44,707 bases of DNA, from IMG/VR virus record IMGVR_UViG_3300006802_000014, positions 1 to 44,707 of that record. One strand, written 5' to 3'. Numbering within the stretch: position 1 is the stretch's first letter; each line of letters opens with the position of its first letter. Positions 20,813 to 29,556 of this stretch are shown here, one piece after another. Both the position numbers and the translations under genes were made by a program. Source of the DNA: a virus. The notes under the pieces are model-generated. The model was not told where the DNA came from. It did not search any database and worked only from the letters and a program-made list of their open reading frames with translations.

Positions 20813-21517
20813 TCACCCGCTGGGGTATCGGAAGAGAAGGGAAGGGGATTCGAACTCATACGCCCAGGAGACGGCATACATCTGGTTGCCAAACCGCCCG
20901 ATCTTGCTCGGCGTGCTGTACGTGATCCGTCGTCGCTCGCGATGTTCCGCCGAGGGGAACGCCGGGCCGGGGACCGTTGGCCATGTGCTGACCCCGATCG
21001 CCTGGCCCTGCTGCTGGCACGTGTAGGGTGTCTGCTGCCTCACGAGTTGCTCAACCGGGGGGCCGTACAGAGTCGGAATGACAACCTTCTGTTGACCACC
21101 GCCACCGAACGTAAATGTTTCCGAGGTGGAGTAGACGCCCAGGTCTTGATTGTACTCGGCTTCGGCTTGGATGCTGTACGTCCGGAATGTCACGTACTCG
21201 GCACCGTCGCCAGTCGGGTAGGACAGATCCAAGATCCTCACGCCCGTCCGGCTGCCGGTGTTGCGCATCGCGTGGCGAACTGTCACGCCGTCGCTGTCGT
21301 AGAGGACCAGATCCAACCCATCGGCCCCGTACGCCGCTTCGAGGGCGAGAATCTTGGTGGACAGGTCCGAGACAGAGGAGCCCTGCAACATCCCCTGGAT
21401 CGACCACGACGCGACGTATCCCGACCGAAGCCCGACCTCATTGAACGTCGGCCGCTGGCTGATCGAGATGATGACTTCGTTGTCGGGGTGCGAGTAGCTG
21501 CCGTATCTCAGAATCAT
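20813..21517 (-). CDS. tail protein, probably distal tail region
   Basis: 234 aa. It lies just after tape measure, the usual place of the distal-tail protein, and is strand-rich (SYSHPDNEVIISISQRP, AEYVTFRTYSIQAEAEY). No specific motif; called by position. Confidence 0.65.
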   Translation of the reverse strand: MILRYGSYSHPDNEVIISISQRPTFNEVGLRSGYVASWSIQGMLQGSSVSDLSTKILALEAAYGADGLDLVLYDSDGVTVRHAMRNTGSRTGVRILDLSYPTGDGAEYVTFRTYSIQAEAEYNQDLGVYSTSETFTFGGGGQQKVVIPTLYGPPVEQLVRQQTPYTCQQQGQAIGVSTWPTVPGPAFPSAEHRERRRITYSTPSKIGRFGNQMYAVSWAYEFESPSLLFRYPSG

Positions 21518-23052
21518 GGGACACCGCTCCTCCGCAATGCGGCTGCCTCATTGGCCTGTGCGTTCATTTGTGCCCGGATGCGGTTGATGGTGATTTCCTC
21601 CAACTCCTTCACGAGTGGGGCAATCCGCTCCTCTAACGCATCGGCCAACCGCGACGGATCGAGGTCAACGCTGATCGTCTGTTTGATGTCCGCCGTGATC
21701 TTCGCCTCAGCTTCGGCGATTTTACGATCCAAGCCGAGTAGCTTGACGATCTCGGCGAACCCGGCCGCATCGGCTCCCGCCTGTGCCTGCTCGGACAGGA
21801 TGCCACGGAATGCGACATTGCCCCTGGCGAACTTCAATTCCTCGCTCGTGAGTTGTCCCACCCCGCCCGGCCCTGCCACCTTGCGGGCGATGTCCAGCGT
21901 AGCCTGTTTCTCGCGAACGTCCATCAGGCCGAACTCTTCGCGGGCCGCATCAATCCGCTTGCGTGTCTCCTCGATCAGATCACGCTCGGCCTTTGTGCGC
22001 TCGAGGATGATCTGGTTCAACTGCCGCTCATTGTCGAGCCGCGATTGCTGGACGTTGGCGAATCGTTCCTCGCGTGCCCGTGGCGTGTTGCGTTCTGATT
22101 GCGCCCGCTTCTCTTCCTCGTTGCGGAACTGCTCGAAGAACCCGACATTGGGAAACGCCTCGGCCAACGCCGCGTAGAACTGTCGACCGGGCTTGGCGAA
22201 TGTCTCCTCGCCGCCTGTGGCCAGATCCTTGACAACATCCGACACGCCACCGAGAACAACCTTCGGCGCGTTGAATGCCGTGATGGTGGCAGAGGCAATG
22301 GACAGGAATTTGTTTTCCATGCCCCCGCCGAAGAAGCCTTTCCCGGCTGCTGCTGCTCGTCCTGCTGCTGCCGCTCCACCAGCCCCCCCGCCTGCCGCTG
22401 CCTTGGCCTGTGCTGTGGCCTGTGCCGCTGTCGCTGTGGCGTTCTTGATCTCTTTTGCGAGGGCTTCAACCTCGATGATGATTGGGCCGCCGATCCGTCG
22501 CTGGCCCCCCGACCGCCTCGCACCAAGCCCCCCGAAGTCACCGCCACCACCACCGAACCCACCGCCCGCCATCATGCCACGCTCTGGCACGATCAACCCG
22601 CCCCGGTCAATGAACCGACCAAAGCCACCGGCACGCTGCAGGCCACCACCACCGCCGCCACCCTGCGCAACAGCAGCCGGGACGATCAGCCCCCCGCCAA
22701 CGTCGACGGCCCCAGGGGGAACAGGAGCCCCACCGCCACGCCGACCACCTCCGCCGCCTTGGCCAGCCCCTGCCCCGAAGCCTTTCCCGGTCTTGCGGTA
22801 GAAGGTGTTGTAGGCCGCCTCGACCCTTCGCAGGCTGTCTATGTACGCCTTCTCAACGCGCTTGATCTCGGCAAGCTGGCTGTCTACGTGCTTCTTCTGT
22901 GCGCTCCTCAGCCGTCCGAGATGCTGCTTCTCGGCCTGCTCGATGGTCTTTTGGATCGCGGCAATGTCCGCCGTGATCTTCTTCCGGGCATCCGCCGACG
23001 CCTGGAAGTCCATCCTGACCTTAATCAACACATCGGTCGAGAGATTAGCCAC
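21514..23052 (-). CDS. tape measure protein (short)
   Basis: 512 aa. Long N- and C-terminal helical coiled coils (residues 20-90 and 320-500) flank a Gly/Ala-rich central region with many G runs. It follows the frameshifted chaperone, the standard position. Since siphovirus tail length scales at roughly 0.15 nm per residue, a tail near 75 nm is expected; this is an estimate. No peptidase or lytic domain was seen. Confidence 0.85.
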   Translation of the reverse strand: MANLSTDVLIKVRMDFQASADARKKITADIAAIQKTIEQAEKQHLGRLRSAQKKHVDSQLAEIKRVEKAYIDSLRRVEAAYNTFYRKTGKGFGAGAGQGGGGGRRGGGAPVPPGAVDVGGGLIVPAAVAQGGGGGGGLQRAGGFGRFIDRGGLIVPERGMMAGGGFGGGGGDFGGLGARRSGGQRRIGGPIIIEVEALAKEIKNATATAAQATAQAKAAAGGGAGGAAAAGRAAAAGKGFFGGGMENKFLSIASATITAFNAPKVVLGGVSDVVKDLATGGEETFAKPGRQFYAALAEAFPNVGFFEQFRNEEEKRAQSERNTPRAREERFANVQQSRLDNERQLNQIILERTKAERDLIEETRKRIDAAREEFGLMDVREKQATLDIARKVAGPGGVGQLTSEELKFARGNVAFRGILSEQAQAGADAAGFAEIVKLLGLDRKIAEAEAKITADIKQTISVDLDPSRLADALEERIAPLVKELEEITINRIRAQMNAQANEAAALRRSGVP

Positions 23053-23772
23053 GACGCCCCCCGATCAGTGCACCGACTGGACCAGCGACCCGCAAGGCCA
23101 ATTCCATCTCCGCCGAGTCGCTCGCTTGCCTGATGATCGCCGCATTCCTGCGAACGATCGGATCGTCGGGGAACTGGCCCACGGCTCGGCACTCGCTGTA
23201 ATGCTGATATGCCTGCCAATTCTGGTCGGTCAACGCCCTGGATTGCTCGGGCGTTCCCTTGGGGCAGCCGTTCGCCCTGGTACGACACGGGGGGAGATTG
23301 CCGACGGGCCGGCGCACTGGCTCGCCGCGAATCTTCAGCCGATCCCCTGTCTTCTCGTCGTACACGTACATTTGGCAGTCCTGACAATCGCGGTGGGCTA
23401 CCTCGGGGTGCAGGATCGTCAACCGCACCCCCTCCGCTAGTTTTTTGCCGTGTCTCCCGACTCCACCGCACCACAAAGCAAGGTCCACAGCTTCAGCACG
23501 AGGGGATTGACCAGCCGCTTGACGCTATCGACGGACACTGGCACCGCCTCACCGCTCGGCCCTGCGATGTTCCACGATGTGACCTTGGCCGCGATCAGAT
23601 CACAGACCAGCCGCGTCCATCCAGCTTCATCCAATCCCTTGGACTTGGCGAGATACTCGGCGAAGTCAGCCGCCGCCATCGGACGATACGCAATCTGGAT
23701 CTCGTCCCACAGTTCGCACGCTGGAATGACCGTCTCACGGGTGTAGCCGTCGGGAATGAACGGGGATGGCAT
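23045..23772 (-). CDS. tail assembly chaperone, -1 frameshift product (GT-type)
   Basis: About 242 aa made by -1 slippage at AAAAAAC (23440-23446), a classic heptamer (A AAA AAC), three bases before the TAG of the short form. The extended part reads KKLAEGVRLTILHPEVAHRD, then has four or five Cys (DCQDC, PPC, GC) suggesting metal binding, and ends GALIGGRRG. It overlaps the tape measure start. Such G/GT pairs escort the tape measure during tail assembly. Confidence 0.85.
23437..23772 (-). CDS. tail assembly chaperone, short form (G-type)
   Basis: 111 aa, mostly helical (MAAADFAEYLAKSKGLDEAG and VKRLVNPLVLKLWTLL). It lies between tail tube and tape measure, like lambda gpG. It stops at TAG directly after the slippery heptamer. 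Confidence 0.85.
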   Translation of the reverse strand: MPSPFIPDGYTRETVIPACELWDEIQIAYRPMAAADFAEYLAKSKGLDEAGWTRLVCDLIAAKVTSWNIAGPSGEAVPVSVDSVKRLVNPLVLKLWTLLCGAVESGDTAKN

Positions 23773-23781
23773 CGTGTCGCC

Positions 23782-24669
23782 TTATGCGGTTGAGTCGCTG
23801 GTAATGACGAGTTCCTTCGTTGCTCCGCTGCTTCGAGCACTGCCCGACAGCGTGAGGAGGATCTCCCCCGGACCACCAACAACCGGAGAAGCATCGGGGA
23901 CCATGAGGGCCGCCACACTGAATGTAATCGACCGGTTGCCGTTCGTCAGCACGAAGGTTGCCGCCGATGCCCCGCTGGAGTTGATCCCGTACAAGTCCAC
24001 CTCGTCCGAGGTATACGGCACCGTCAGCGAGAGGGTGACGTCTCGGCCTTCCGTGTGAATGTCCGTCGCGGTCTGGCTGTTGGCGAACCGGCTGTTGATC
24101 TGATTGTCGATTGTCAGTTCCCATTGTGTCACCGTCCGCGTCGTCCCCTCGATCGTGCAGACCGCATCGGACCAAACGTAGGGCGGGTCAGTCGGGGCCG
24201 CAATCGTCGGGAAGGCAGTCGCGGATACGACCTCGGTCTTCCCGGTCAACTCACAGTCGAGTTCCAAGGGGCCGCCCGCACTGGCCCGGAATGTCGCCCG
24301 GCCAATCTTGCAGCCACCGTACACGAACCGCTTGGCCACCCGGTCAATCAAAACGTCGAAATCCGGGAGGGTCTCGGCGAAGGCGAAGACGTCGCTCGAT
24401 TCATTGGCACCCATGATCCGGGGGAGGATCAGGTCTAGCATCGAGGGGGTCGCATGAAACTGGATGCCCCCGCCGACCCGATAGATGCTGTCTCGTGCCC
24501 GCTCGATCGGGATGGACCGCGTCCCCCGGATGCCGTTGGTCTCGACGATCTCCTGTTGCTTCCTCAGGCTCTCGGCGATGAACTCGAACGACTCGGTGTA
24601 CGATCCGACCGCTGTCCCCGTCGCCGCCATCGATAGGCGGGACTGGTGCCCCATGCTCGCGTCAGCCAT
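23782..24669 (-). CDS. major tail tube protein
   Basis: 295 aa. Strand-rich; it sits between the tail completion gene and the chaperone, where tube proteins lie. It has IERARDSIYRVGGGIQFHAT and repeated Thr/Ser strands, and a C-terminal Ig-like part (SPVVGGPGEILLTLSG). It polymerises to form the tail tube. Confidence 0.85.
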   Translation of the reverse strand: MADASMGHQSRLSMAATGTAVGSYTESFEFIAESLRKQQEIVETNGIRGTRSIPIERARDSIYRVGGGIQFHATPSMLDLILPRIMGANESSDVFAFAETLPDFDVLIDRVAKRFVYGGCKIGRATFRASAGGPLELDCELTGKTEVVSATAFPTIAAPTDPPYVWSDAVCTIEGTTRTVTQWELTIDNQINSRFANSQTATDIHTEGRDVTLSLTVPYTSDEVDLYGINSSGASAATFVLTNGNRSITFSVAALMVPDASPVVGGPGEILLTLSGSARSSGATKELVITSDSTA

Positions 24670-25147
24670 TGTTCAAGCCCTCGCTAAATTGAGTCGCTAC
24701 GGCTGCCGCCAGCCGGTTGCCAATCTGTGACACCACCTGCCCATTCACCCCGACATGCGGACGGGCCACCATTCGCGGACTGCCGTCCTTGTTCTTCGTG
24801 CCTGTCTGGTGGAAGTGGGCGTATTCAACTGATGTCCCGAAGGTGAACCAGTTGTCCCCCGTCATCCACACCGTATCCTGTGTTCCCTGCGGGGTCGTCA
24901 AGGATTCGAACATCCGCCCGGTATCGACCAAGATCGTGGAGTGTCCCTTGGCCTTGATGGTCGACGGTGCCAGAGGAGCCCACGCCACGCCATCGGGCCC
25001 GCGTTGCTCGCGATACATCTCGCGTTCAAACTCTTGGACGAACCCGATCGACTCGTCAAGAGCTTGCGTGTAGATCCCGTTTTCCGCGTGCTCGGCCGCT
25101 CGAATGACCAGTTCGACCATCTCGCCCAGGCTGTCCAGTGTGGTCAC
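24662..25147 (-). CDS. virion morphogenesis / tail completion protein (gpG/HK97 gp10-like)
   Basis: 161 aa. The segment REQRGPDGVAWAPLAPSTIK with VDTGRMFESL and VEYAHFHQTGT is the signature of the phage virion morphogenesis family (tail terminator/completion). GTG start overlapped as GTGA. Confidence 0.9.
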   Translation of the reverse strand: MTTLDSLGEMVELVIRAAEHAENGIYTQALDESIGFVQEFEREMYREQRGPDGVAWAPLAPSTIKAKGHSTILVDTGRMFESLTTPQGTQDTVWMTGDNWFTFGTSVEYAHFHQTGTKNKDGSPRMVARPHVGVNGQVVSQIGNRLAAAVATQFSEGLNNG

Positions 25148-25617
25148 GTCCGGCCCTCGCGGTTGGTGATCCTCAAGACGAACCCCGAGACAAAAAGATC
25201 CCGGGCGAATGCCGTCTGATCGACAATCGCCAGAGGCTGAACGGCCATCGTGTATCCCCGCGTGGAGTCCAGCCGCTGATTGCTGAACGCCTTGCGGATC
25301 GTCTCACGCCATGTCAACCGCTGATCGAGTCCCAGCCGCTGCTTGTCCATCGGCTCCTCTGCGTCGATCCGCAGAGAGGCCACGAGGGCCACGAGGACAG
25401 GGTAGACGATGTCGTCCCGCACGTTGCTCGATGCCGTGATCGTCTCTGCCCCGAACGGGCTGACAATGACCGCCGGCATCCGCTCGGAAGGCATCCGGGC
25501 AATCTCGACTGCAGCACTCTGGCAGATCACCACATTCGCCCGCGAGATGCCGGGCAGATTCAACGCCTGAACCTGCGCCTGCACGGTCTCAAGAATCGTG
25601 GTCAACTCGGCTGGCAT
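25144..25617 (-). CDS. head-tail connector or tail terminator component
   Basis: 157 aa. Mixed alpha/beta (LTTILETVQAQVQALNLPGI; DDIVYPVLVALVASL), resembling minor capsid/tail-terminator proteins by layout. Called by position between connectors and completion protein. TAATG overlap with the previous gene. Confidence 0.65.
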   Translation of the reverse strand: MPAELTTILETVQAQVQALNLPGISRANVVICQSAAVEIARMPSERMPAVIVSPFGAETITASSNVRDDIVYPVLVALVASLRIDAEEPMDKQRLGLDQRLTWRETIRKAFSNQRLDSTRGYTMAVQPLAIVDQTAFARDLFVSGFVLRITNREGRT

Positions 25618-25943
25618 TAGACCTGCCTCCGACAAATGACCGTGTACCGCGTGTCTAGGGTCGCCTGGCTCGCACTCAGCACACGCCACCGCACGTTAGA
25701 GGCGTCGATGATGATGTCGTCGACCTGCACGCCACGGGAACCCGCCTGTGTGGCATTGAGGGAGAATCCCTTCTCGTCGCCCACAATGTCGATTCCCGCC
25801 GCGTTGAGACGCTGCCGATTGACCAGCCCGCCCACAGCGTTGTCGATCGTCACCGACGTAGCACCATCCGGGCGGATCTGCCGCAAGGTGACAGTCTCGC
25901 CGTTGTCGAAGATGGTGTAGTCGCCGCCGATGTCCAACGTCAT
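25617..25943 (-). CDS. head-tail joining protein
   Basis: 108 aa, strand-rich (GDYTIFDNGETVTLRQI, VDDIIIDASNVRWRV), typical of stopper-like head-tail joining proteins. Function from position and fold impression. Confidence 0.65.
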   Translation of the reverse strand: MTLDIGGDYTIFDNGETVTLRQIRPDGATSVTIDNAVGGLVNRQRLNAAGIDIVGDEKGFSLNATQAGSRGVQVDDIIIDASNVRWRVLSASQATLDTRYTVICRRQV

Positions 25944-26158
25944 GTCGTGGCCTCGCCCAACTCCTCAAACGCCCCGACCGCAGCCGCCTGGAGCGTGTTG
26001 AGGCTCGCGATCTGGCCGAGGATCGCAGTCCGATAGCCGTTCCAGTCCACCTGTTGCCCGTCGATGTTGTAGCTCGGCTTCGGGTTGGCTGACTCGGTCG
26101 CCAATGCCGCGAGAAGGTTGCTGCGAATCGTCGCGATTTGCTCGGCGTCAGTCGCCAT
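25940..26158 (-). CDS. small head-tail connector helper
   Basis: 72 aa, helical (EQIATIRSNLLAALATESAN, RTAILGQIASLNTLQAAA). A small protein of this type is often found before the joining gene. ATGA-coupled. Confidence 0.65.
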   Translation of the reverse strand: MATDAEQIATIRSNLLAALATESANPKPSYNIDGQQVDWNGYRTAILGQIASLNTLQAAAVGAFEELGEATT

Positions 26159-26409
26159 TAGACCGCCTCAATTTCCAGCTTCTTGCGGGTGTAGACCGTC
26201 CCGCCGTTGCCGTTGCCGTTGTACGCTCGGATGGCGTCCTCGATGCTTTCTGCCTCGACGATCCGCCAGTCCCCGCCAGACCCGAGGGGCCGCATCTTGT
26301 AGCGGGGCAACTGCACGCCGGGAGGAGACTCCTCCAACACCGCCACGGTCTCGACCACCTCGACAGGCTCGGCCACCTGCTCCACCGCTTCCGCTTTTTG
26401 TTTCGCCAT
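26158..26409 (-). CDS. small virion-region protein
   Basis: 83 aa. The N-terminal half is charged and Val/Glu-rich (AEAVEQVAEPVEVVETVAVL); the C-terminal half reads YKMRPLGSGGDWRIVEAESI, a small globular unit. It is downstream of the terminator that follows the major capsid gene, so it is less expressed than the capsid protein. Confidence 0.75.
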   Translation of the reverse strand: MAKQKAEAVEQVAEPVEVVETVAVLEESPPGVQLPRYKMRPLGSGGDWRIVEAESIEDAIRAYNGNGNGGTVYTRKKLEIEAV

Positions 26410-26421
26410 GCTGCATTCTCC

Positions 26422-26458
26422 AAAAAAGAGCCCCCGCCAGCTTGTGGCCGACGGGGGC
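26422..26458 (-). terminator. rho-independent terminator after major capsid gene
   Basis: Minus strand CGCCCCC-type stem (26452-26458 with 26430-26436) and TCTTTTTT. Such partial terminators after the capsid gene lower expression of downstream connector genes. Confidence 0.85.
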
Positions 26459-26484
26459 GTATTGTGTCGGCCGTCACGCCGCTA

Positions 26485-27663
26485 CTAGGCAGTACACTTC
26501 ACCATCGCACGCGGTTCGATAGTCGCGAAGGCACCCCGCTCCGACGCCTTGAACCGCATCACCACATCTTGGGTGAATTCCGCCTCGTTGTTCGCCGGGG
26601 CCTGGACGACCGTCAGGGGCCAGTTCTGCATGTAGCGGAAGGCTCGCCGAGGATCGCCGAGGTACCACGTGGTGTCAGTCGCCATCTGCCGGGCCAGTTG
26701 ATTGGTCGACACGATGGTGTAGTTCGTGATGGGGTTACTGCCCCGGGTCTCCGTGGGGTTGCCAGTCGTGGCGTACCCGGGAGTCGTGACCGTGATTTCC
26801 GTTGCGTTGATGATCCGACGGGCAGTGTAAAGCAACTGCCGAGTACAGATCAGGTGCGACGGATTCAGCAGGATCGGCTCGCCCGTCTCCGGGTCGAGCA
26901 TTTCCGAAAAGAGTTGCTCCGCCGCGTCGATGTCGGTCCAGTCAACCAAGGCATTCGACGCCGCCAGATTGTCCCACGTGTGACTGCCAGAGTTGTCCCC
27001 GTAAGTCGCAATCGTGGTATCACGCCAGCGATAGCGGTGGTCGGTCACGGTCTCATCAATCACGCAATTGATGGCCCGCTTCTCCTTGTTGAGCCCGAGG
27101 GCTTCACCGACCTTCCGACACCGGTCTTCCAGAACGCCGGTACGGTCGAAGAAAATGGCCTCTTTTGTGACCTCAACGATCAGCCCCCGCTTGGTCGTGG
27201 TGGGCGTGTCGATGTAGGTCTGGCTCACACCAGCCTTCGGATACGGCTGGCCTTCGTCGACGATGAGCGCTTCGTCACCGATGCCCGAGATGCCCGGAAT
27301 TCGCTCGCCGTTGAATTGCGTGTTGACAACGGGAATGATCCCGGTGAACACGAAGGCTTCCTGCTCATATGCCTCCATCACGGCATTGTAGAGCAGTTGC
27401 CCGCTGATCTTGGCGATCTGACTGGACGCCACCACCGAGGCAGTTTCCCGCAGTTCGGTCGACCCGTTCTCACCCGGGGCGTACATCCCGACGATCTCAC
27501 GACCGTCCGGCACAAAGTTTTCGAACAGCTTGCGGATCGAGAAGTCAGAGAATCGAATCTCTTTCTTCCGCAATCCTTCCGACAGATCGGCGTTGAACCG
27601 ATCGATCTGGCCATCGCGTTGGGCAGCCTCAAAGAGACGCCGCAATTGGGGTACGTTGATCAT
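26485..27663 (-). CDS. major capsid protein (HK97 fold)
   Basis: 392 aa. It follows protease and a ConA-like gene, is the longest gene before the terminator, and shows the HK97-type pattern: N-terminal helices, GREIVGMYAPGENGSTELRE, an E-loop-like region (GISGIGDEALIVDEGQPYPK) and a C-terminal P-domain with AEFTQDVVMRFKASERGAFA, typical of capsid C-termini. It forms the icosahedral shell. Confidence 0.9.
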   Translation of the reverse strand: MINVPQLRRLFEAAQRDGQIDRFNADLSEGLRKKEIRFSDFSIRKLFENFVPDGREIVGMYAPGENGSTELRETASVVASSQIAKISGQLLYNAVMEAYEQEAFVFTGIIPVVNTQFNGERIPGISGIGDEALIVDEGQPYPKAGVSQTYIDTPTTTKRGLIVEVTKEAIFFDRTGVLEDRCRKVGEALGLNKEKRAINCVIDETVTDHRYRWRDTTIATYGDNSGSHTWDNLAASNALVDWTDIDAAEQLFSEMLDPETGEPILLNPSHLICTRQLLYTARRIINATEITVTTPGYATTGNPTETRGSNPITNYTIVSTNQLARQMATDTTWYLGDPRRAFRYMQNWPLTVVQAPANNEAEFTQDVVMRFKASERGAFATIEPRAMVKCTA

Positions 27664-27666
27664 TGC

Positions 27667-28395
27667 TTAGCGCTCCTGACTGCAGACCACATAGTCCACG
27701 TTGAGGGTTTCCAAATTGGCCCCGCCGTTCTTCACCCCGAGGGCAATCTGCATCTCGGTCGCGGAAGTGAAGATGTAGTCGTGCTGTGCCACGGCCACAC
27801 CATCGACGAAGAACGACACGTAGGCGTTGGTGGCCGAGTACGGCATGTACTCAATGCGGAGAGTCTGGTAAGCCGCCCCGCCCGCAGTCACAGCCCGCTT
27901 GGCCAGATTGTTGACGTTCGCCGCCGTCAGTTCGGTCGTGGTCTGGGTGGTGGTCACGCTGGTCTCACACTGCCAGACCGTCCCCCCGTCGACCTTGAAG
28001 AAGGTGGCCCCGCTGTAGGACGCCTTGGGGCCGCCGCCGTTGTCGACCAACGCATCGGCCGCCACCGCGTCCATCAGGCCAACGAGAATGTTCGCGTCGT
28101 CCGTGTTGGCCTCGGTGAACTGCACGCGGGCTTCGAACAACAGGGGCTTGTCAGCCGCGAACTTGAACACCTCGTTGGCCGATTCAACGTATGCCTCGTC
28201 ATTGTCCGCCACAGTGCCATCGGACGGCACGAGGGCGAGAATTCCGCCCGCAGCATCGCCAACGCTCGCGGTTCCCGTGTCGGTGAGTGTGGTCACCCAG
28301 TCCGCCGAATCGACGTCGCGGAGAAAGTCGTCTTGGGTCGTGAATTGGTTGCGGAGTCGCAGCAACTCCGGCAAACCGTCAGTACGTACTGCCAT
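27667..28395 (-). CDS. ConA/LamG-like virion protein
   Basis: 242 aa. Residues about 60-240 have the jelly-roll pattern: KPLLFEARVQFTEANTDD, VWQCETSVTT, YVSFFVDGVAVAQHDY and a final strand. Located between protease and capsid, it may decorate the capsid. Not proven. Confidence 0.75.
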   Translation of the reverse strand: MAVRTDGLPELLRLRNQFTTQDDFLRDVDSADWVTTLTDTGTASVGDAAGGILALVPSDGTVADNDEAYVESANEVFKFAADKPLLFEARVQFTEANTDDANILVGLMDAVAADALVDNGGGPKASYSGATFFKVDGGTVWQCETSVTTTQTTTELTAANVNNLAKRAVTAGGAAYQTLRIEYMPYSATNAYVSFFVDGVAVAQHDYIFTSATEMQIALGVKNGGANLETLNVDYVVCSQER

Positions 28396-28406
28396 TGCTG
28401 GCCTCC

Positions 28407-29459
28407 TTAGTTCGAACGAATGGCAGCCAGAAACTGCCGGGAATCACTGGGATACGACATCGCCGCAGCCACCGGGGGAGAGACAGCCGGACGCCCCGCC
28501 CGATGCGTCACCGGCCACGATTCGAGCAACGCCGACCGCTTGCCAGCATCGACAGCCAAGAGGGCTTTCAGCCGCTCCGGGGTAACCTCTCGGCCAGACG
28601 ATTCCAGCAACTGCCGGGCGTCGTGGTCCGCCTTGACCACCGTGACGGCTTCCACGAGGGCATCGAGTTTCGACAAAACGGGGGCCAACGATTCGGCCAC
28701 AGCTTTCTTCACGTCAGGCATCTCTTGCTCTTCCATCTCTGGCTCTGGCATCTCGCCAGCGGGGGCCGCGTCTTCGGCCTGCAGCATCTCCTGCGCCTTC
28801 AGGATCGCCGCGATACGCTTCATCTTGCTGGCTCGGTCCCCGTCACCGGCCAGCACTTCGGACACCATCGCGCCGAAGTAATCCTCGTTTTCTTTCACCG
28901 GCAGATCGGCGTATTCGCCCATCCCCTCGGCAGTGAGGATCTTCTCCTCGCCCGCAGCCATCGCCGCCTCTCGGATCGTCATGCGTTGCTTCTCGCTTTC
29001 AAAAAGCCCCGCATTGGTGGCGGGAGTCTGGACTAGGTCAATCGAGTGAACCCGCTCGACGGTCTCGACGATCACCTTCTGGCCATCCATGCGGACGGTT
29101 CCCTCGGCGTGATGCGACAAGCCAATACGGTTCGGATTGCGTTCTGCTGCTTCCGCCACAAGCTCGGCTTGCGGATGGCTCTTTAGATAGTGCAAGTCAC
29201 CGTACACCGCCCCCTGCTCCTGCCGGACATTGCGAATCCAGCCGAACGCCTCGGCGAGTGGTCGGTCTTTCCGTTCTGTCGCGGGGTGGTCCACGTTCAC
29301 CGGAGCCCCCTCGTACAGCCGAGCAGCCTCGGCCATCGCTCGCGGGCTGTACCGTCGCCCGTTGCGCGAGTCCTGCCCCAGGATGCGTACCCCCTCGATC
29401 AGACCGGCTTCGCGGTCGACACGCTTGGGGGCAATGGTGGTCTGCTCGGTGAGTCGCAT
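28407..29459 (-). CDS. prohead protease fused to scaffold
   Basis: 350 aa from ATG 29459. The N-terminal part has LIEGVRILGQDSRNGRRY, then VNVDHP, then IGLSHHAEGTVR and VERVHSIDLVQTPATNAGLF, a serine/cysteine-type prohead protease pattern with conserved His (HP, SHH) and Ser. The C-terminal part (about 190-350) is charged and helical with EMPEPEMEEQEMPDVKK, a typical scaffold. Self-cleaving protease-scaffold fusions precede major capsid genes. The start at 29483 (GTG) is possible. Confidence 0.85.
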   Translation of the reverse strand: MRLTEQTTIAPKRVDREAGLIEGVRILGQDSRNGRRYSPRAMAEAARLYEGAPVNVDHPATERKDRPLAEAFGWIRNVRQEQGAVYGDLHYLKSHPQAELVAEAAERNPNRIGLSHHAEGTVRMDGQKVIVETVERVHSIDLVQTPATNAGLFESEKQRMTIREAAMAAGEEKILTAEGMGEYADLPVKENEDYFGAMVSEVLAGDGDRASKMKRIAAILKAQEMLQAEDAAPAGEMPEPEMEEQEMPDVKKAVAESLAPVLSKLDALVEAVTVVKADHDARQLLESSGREVTPERLKALLAVDAGKRSALLESWPVTHRAGRPAVSPPVAAAMSYPSDSRQFLAAIRSN

Positions 29460-29532
29460 AGAACGATTGTCACCGACTGCCACTCGCCCGCAATACCCGC
29501 TCTAGGAAAATGGGGCGTTCATACAAAATGCA

Positions 29533-29556
29533 CCCCCGGGCAAATTTACCCGAGGG
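29533..29556. repeat. 24-bp palindrome, copy 2
   Basis: CCCC-CGGG, C-AAATTT-A, CCCG-AGGG: one base differs in an outer arm from the copy at 6357. It lies between the stop of the minor head protein and a 70-base gap before the protease, so on the minus strand it may act as a hairpin terminator. No other near copy was noticed. Confidence 0.8.
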
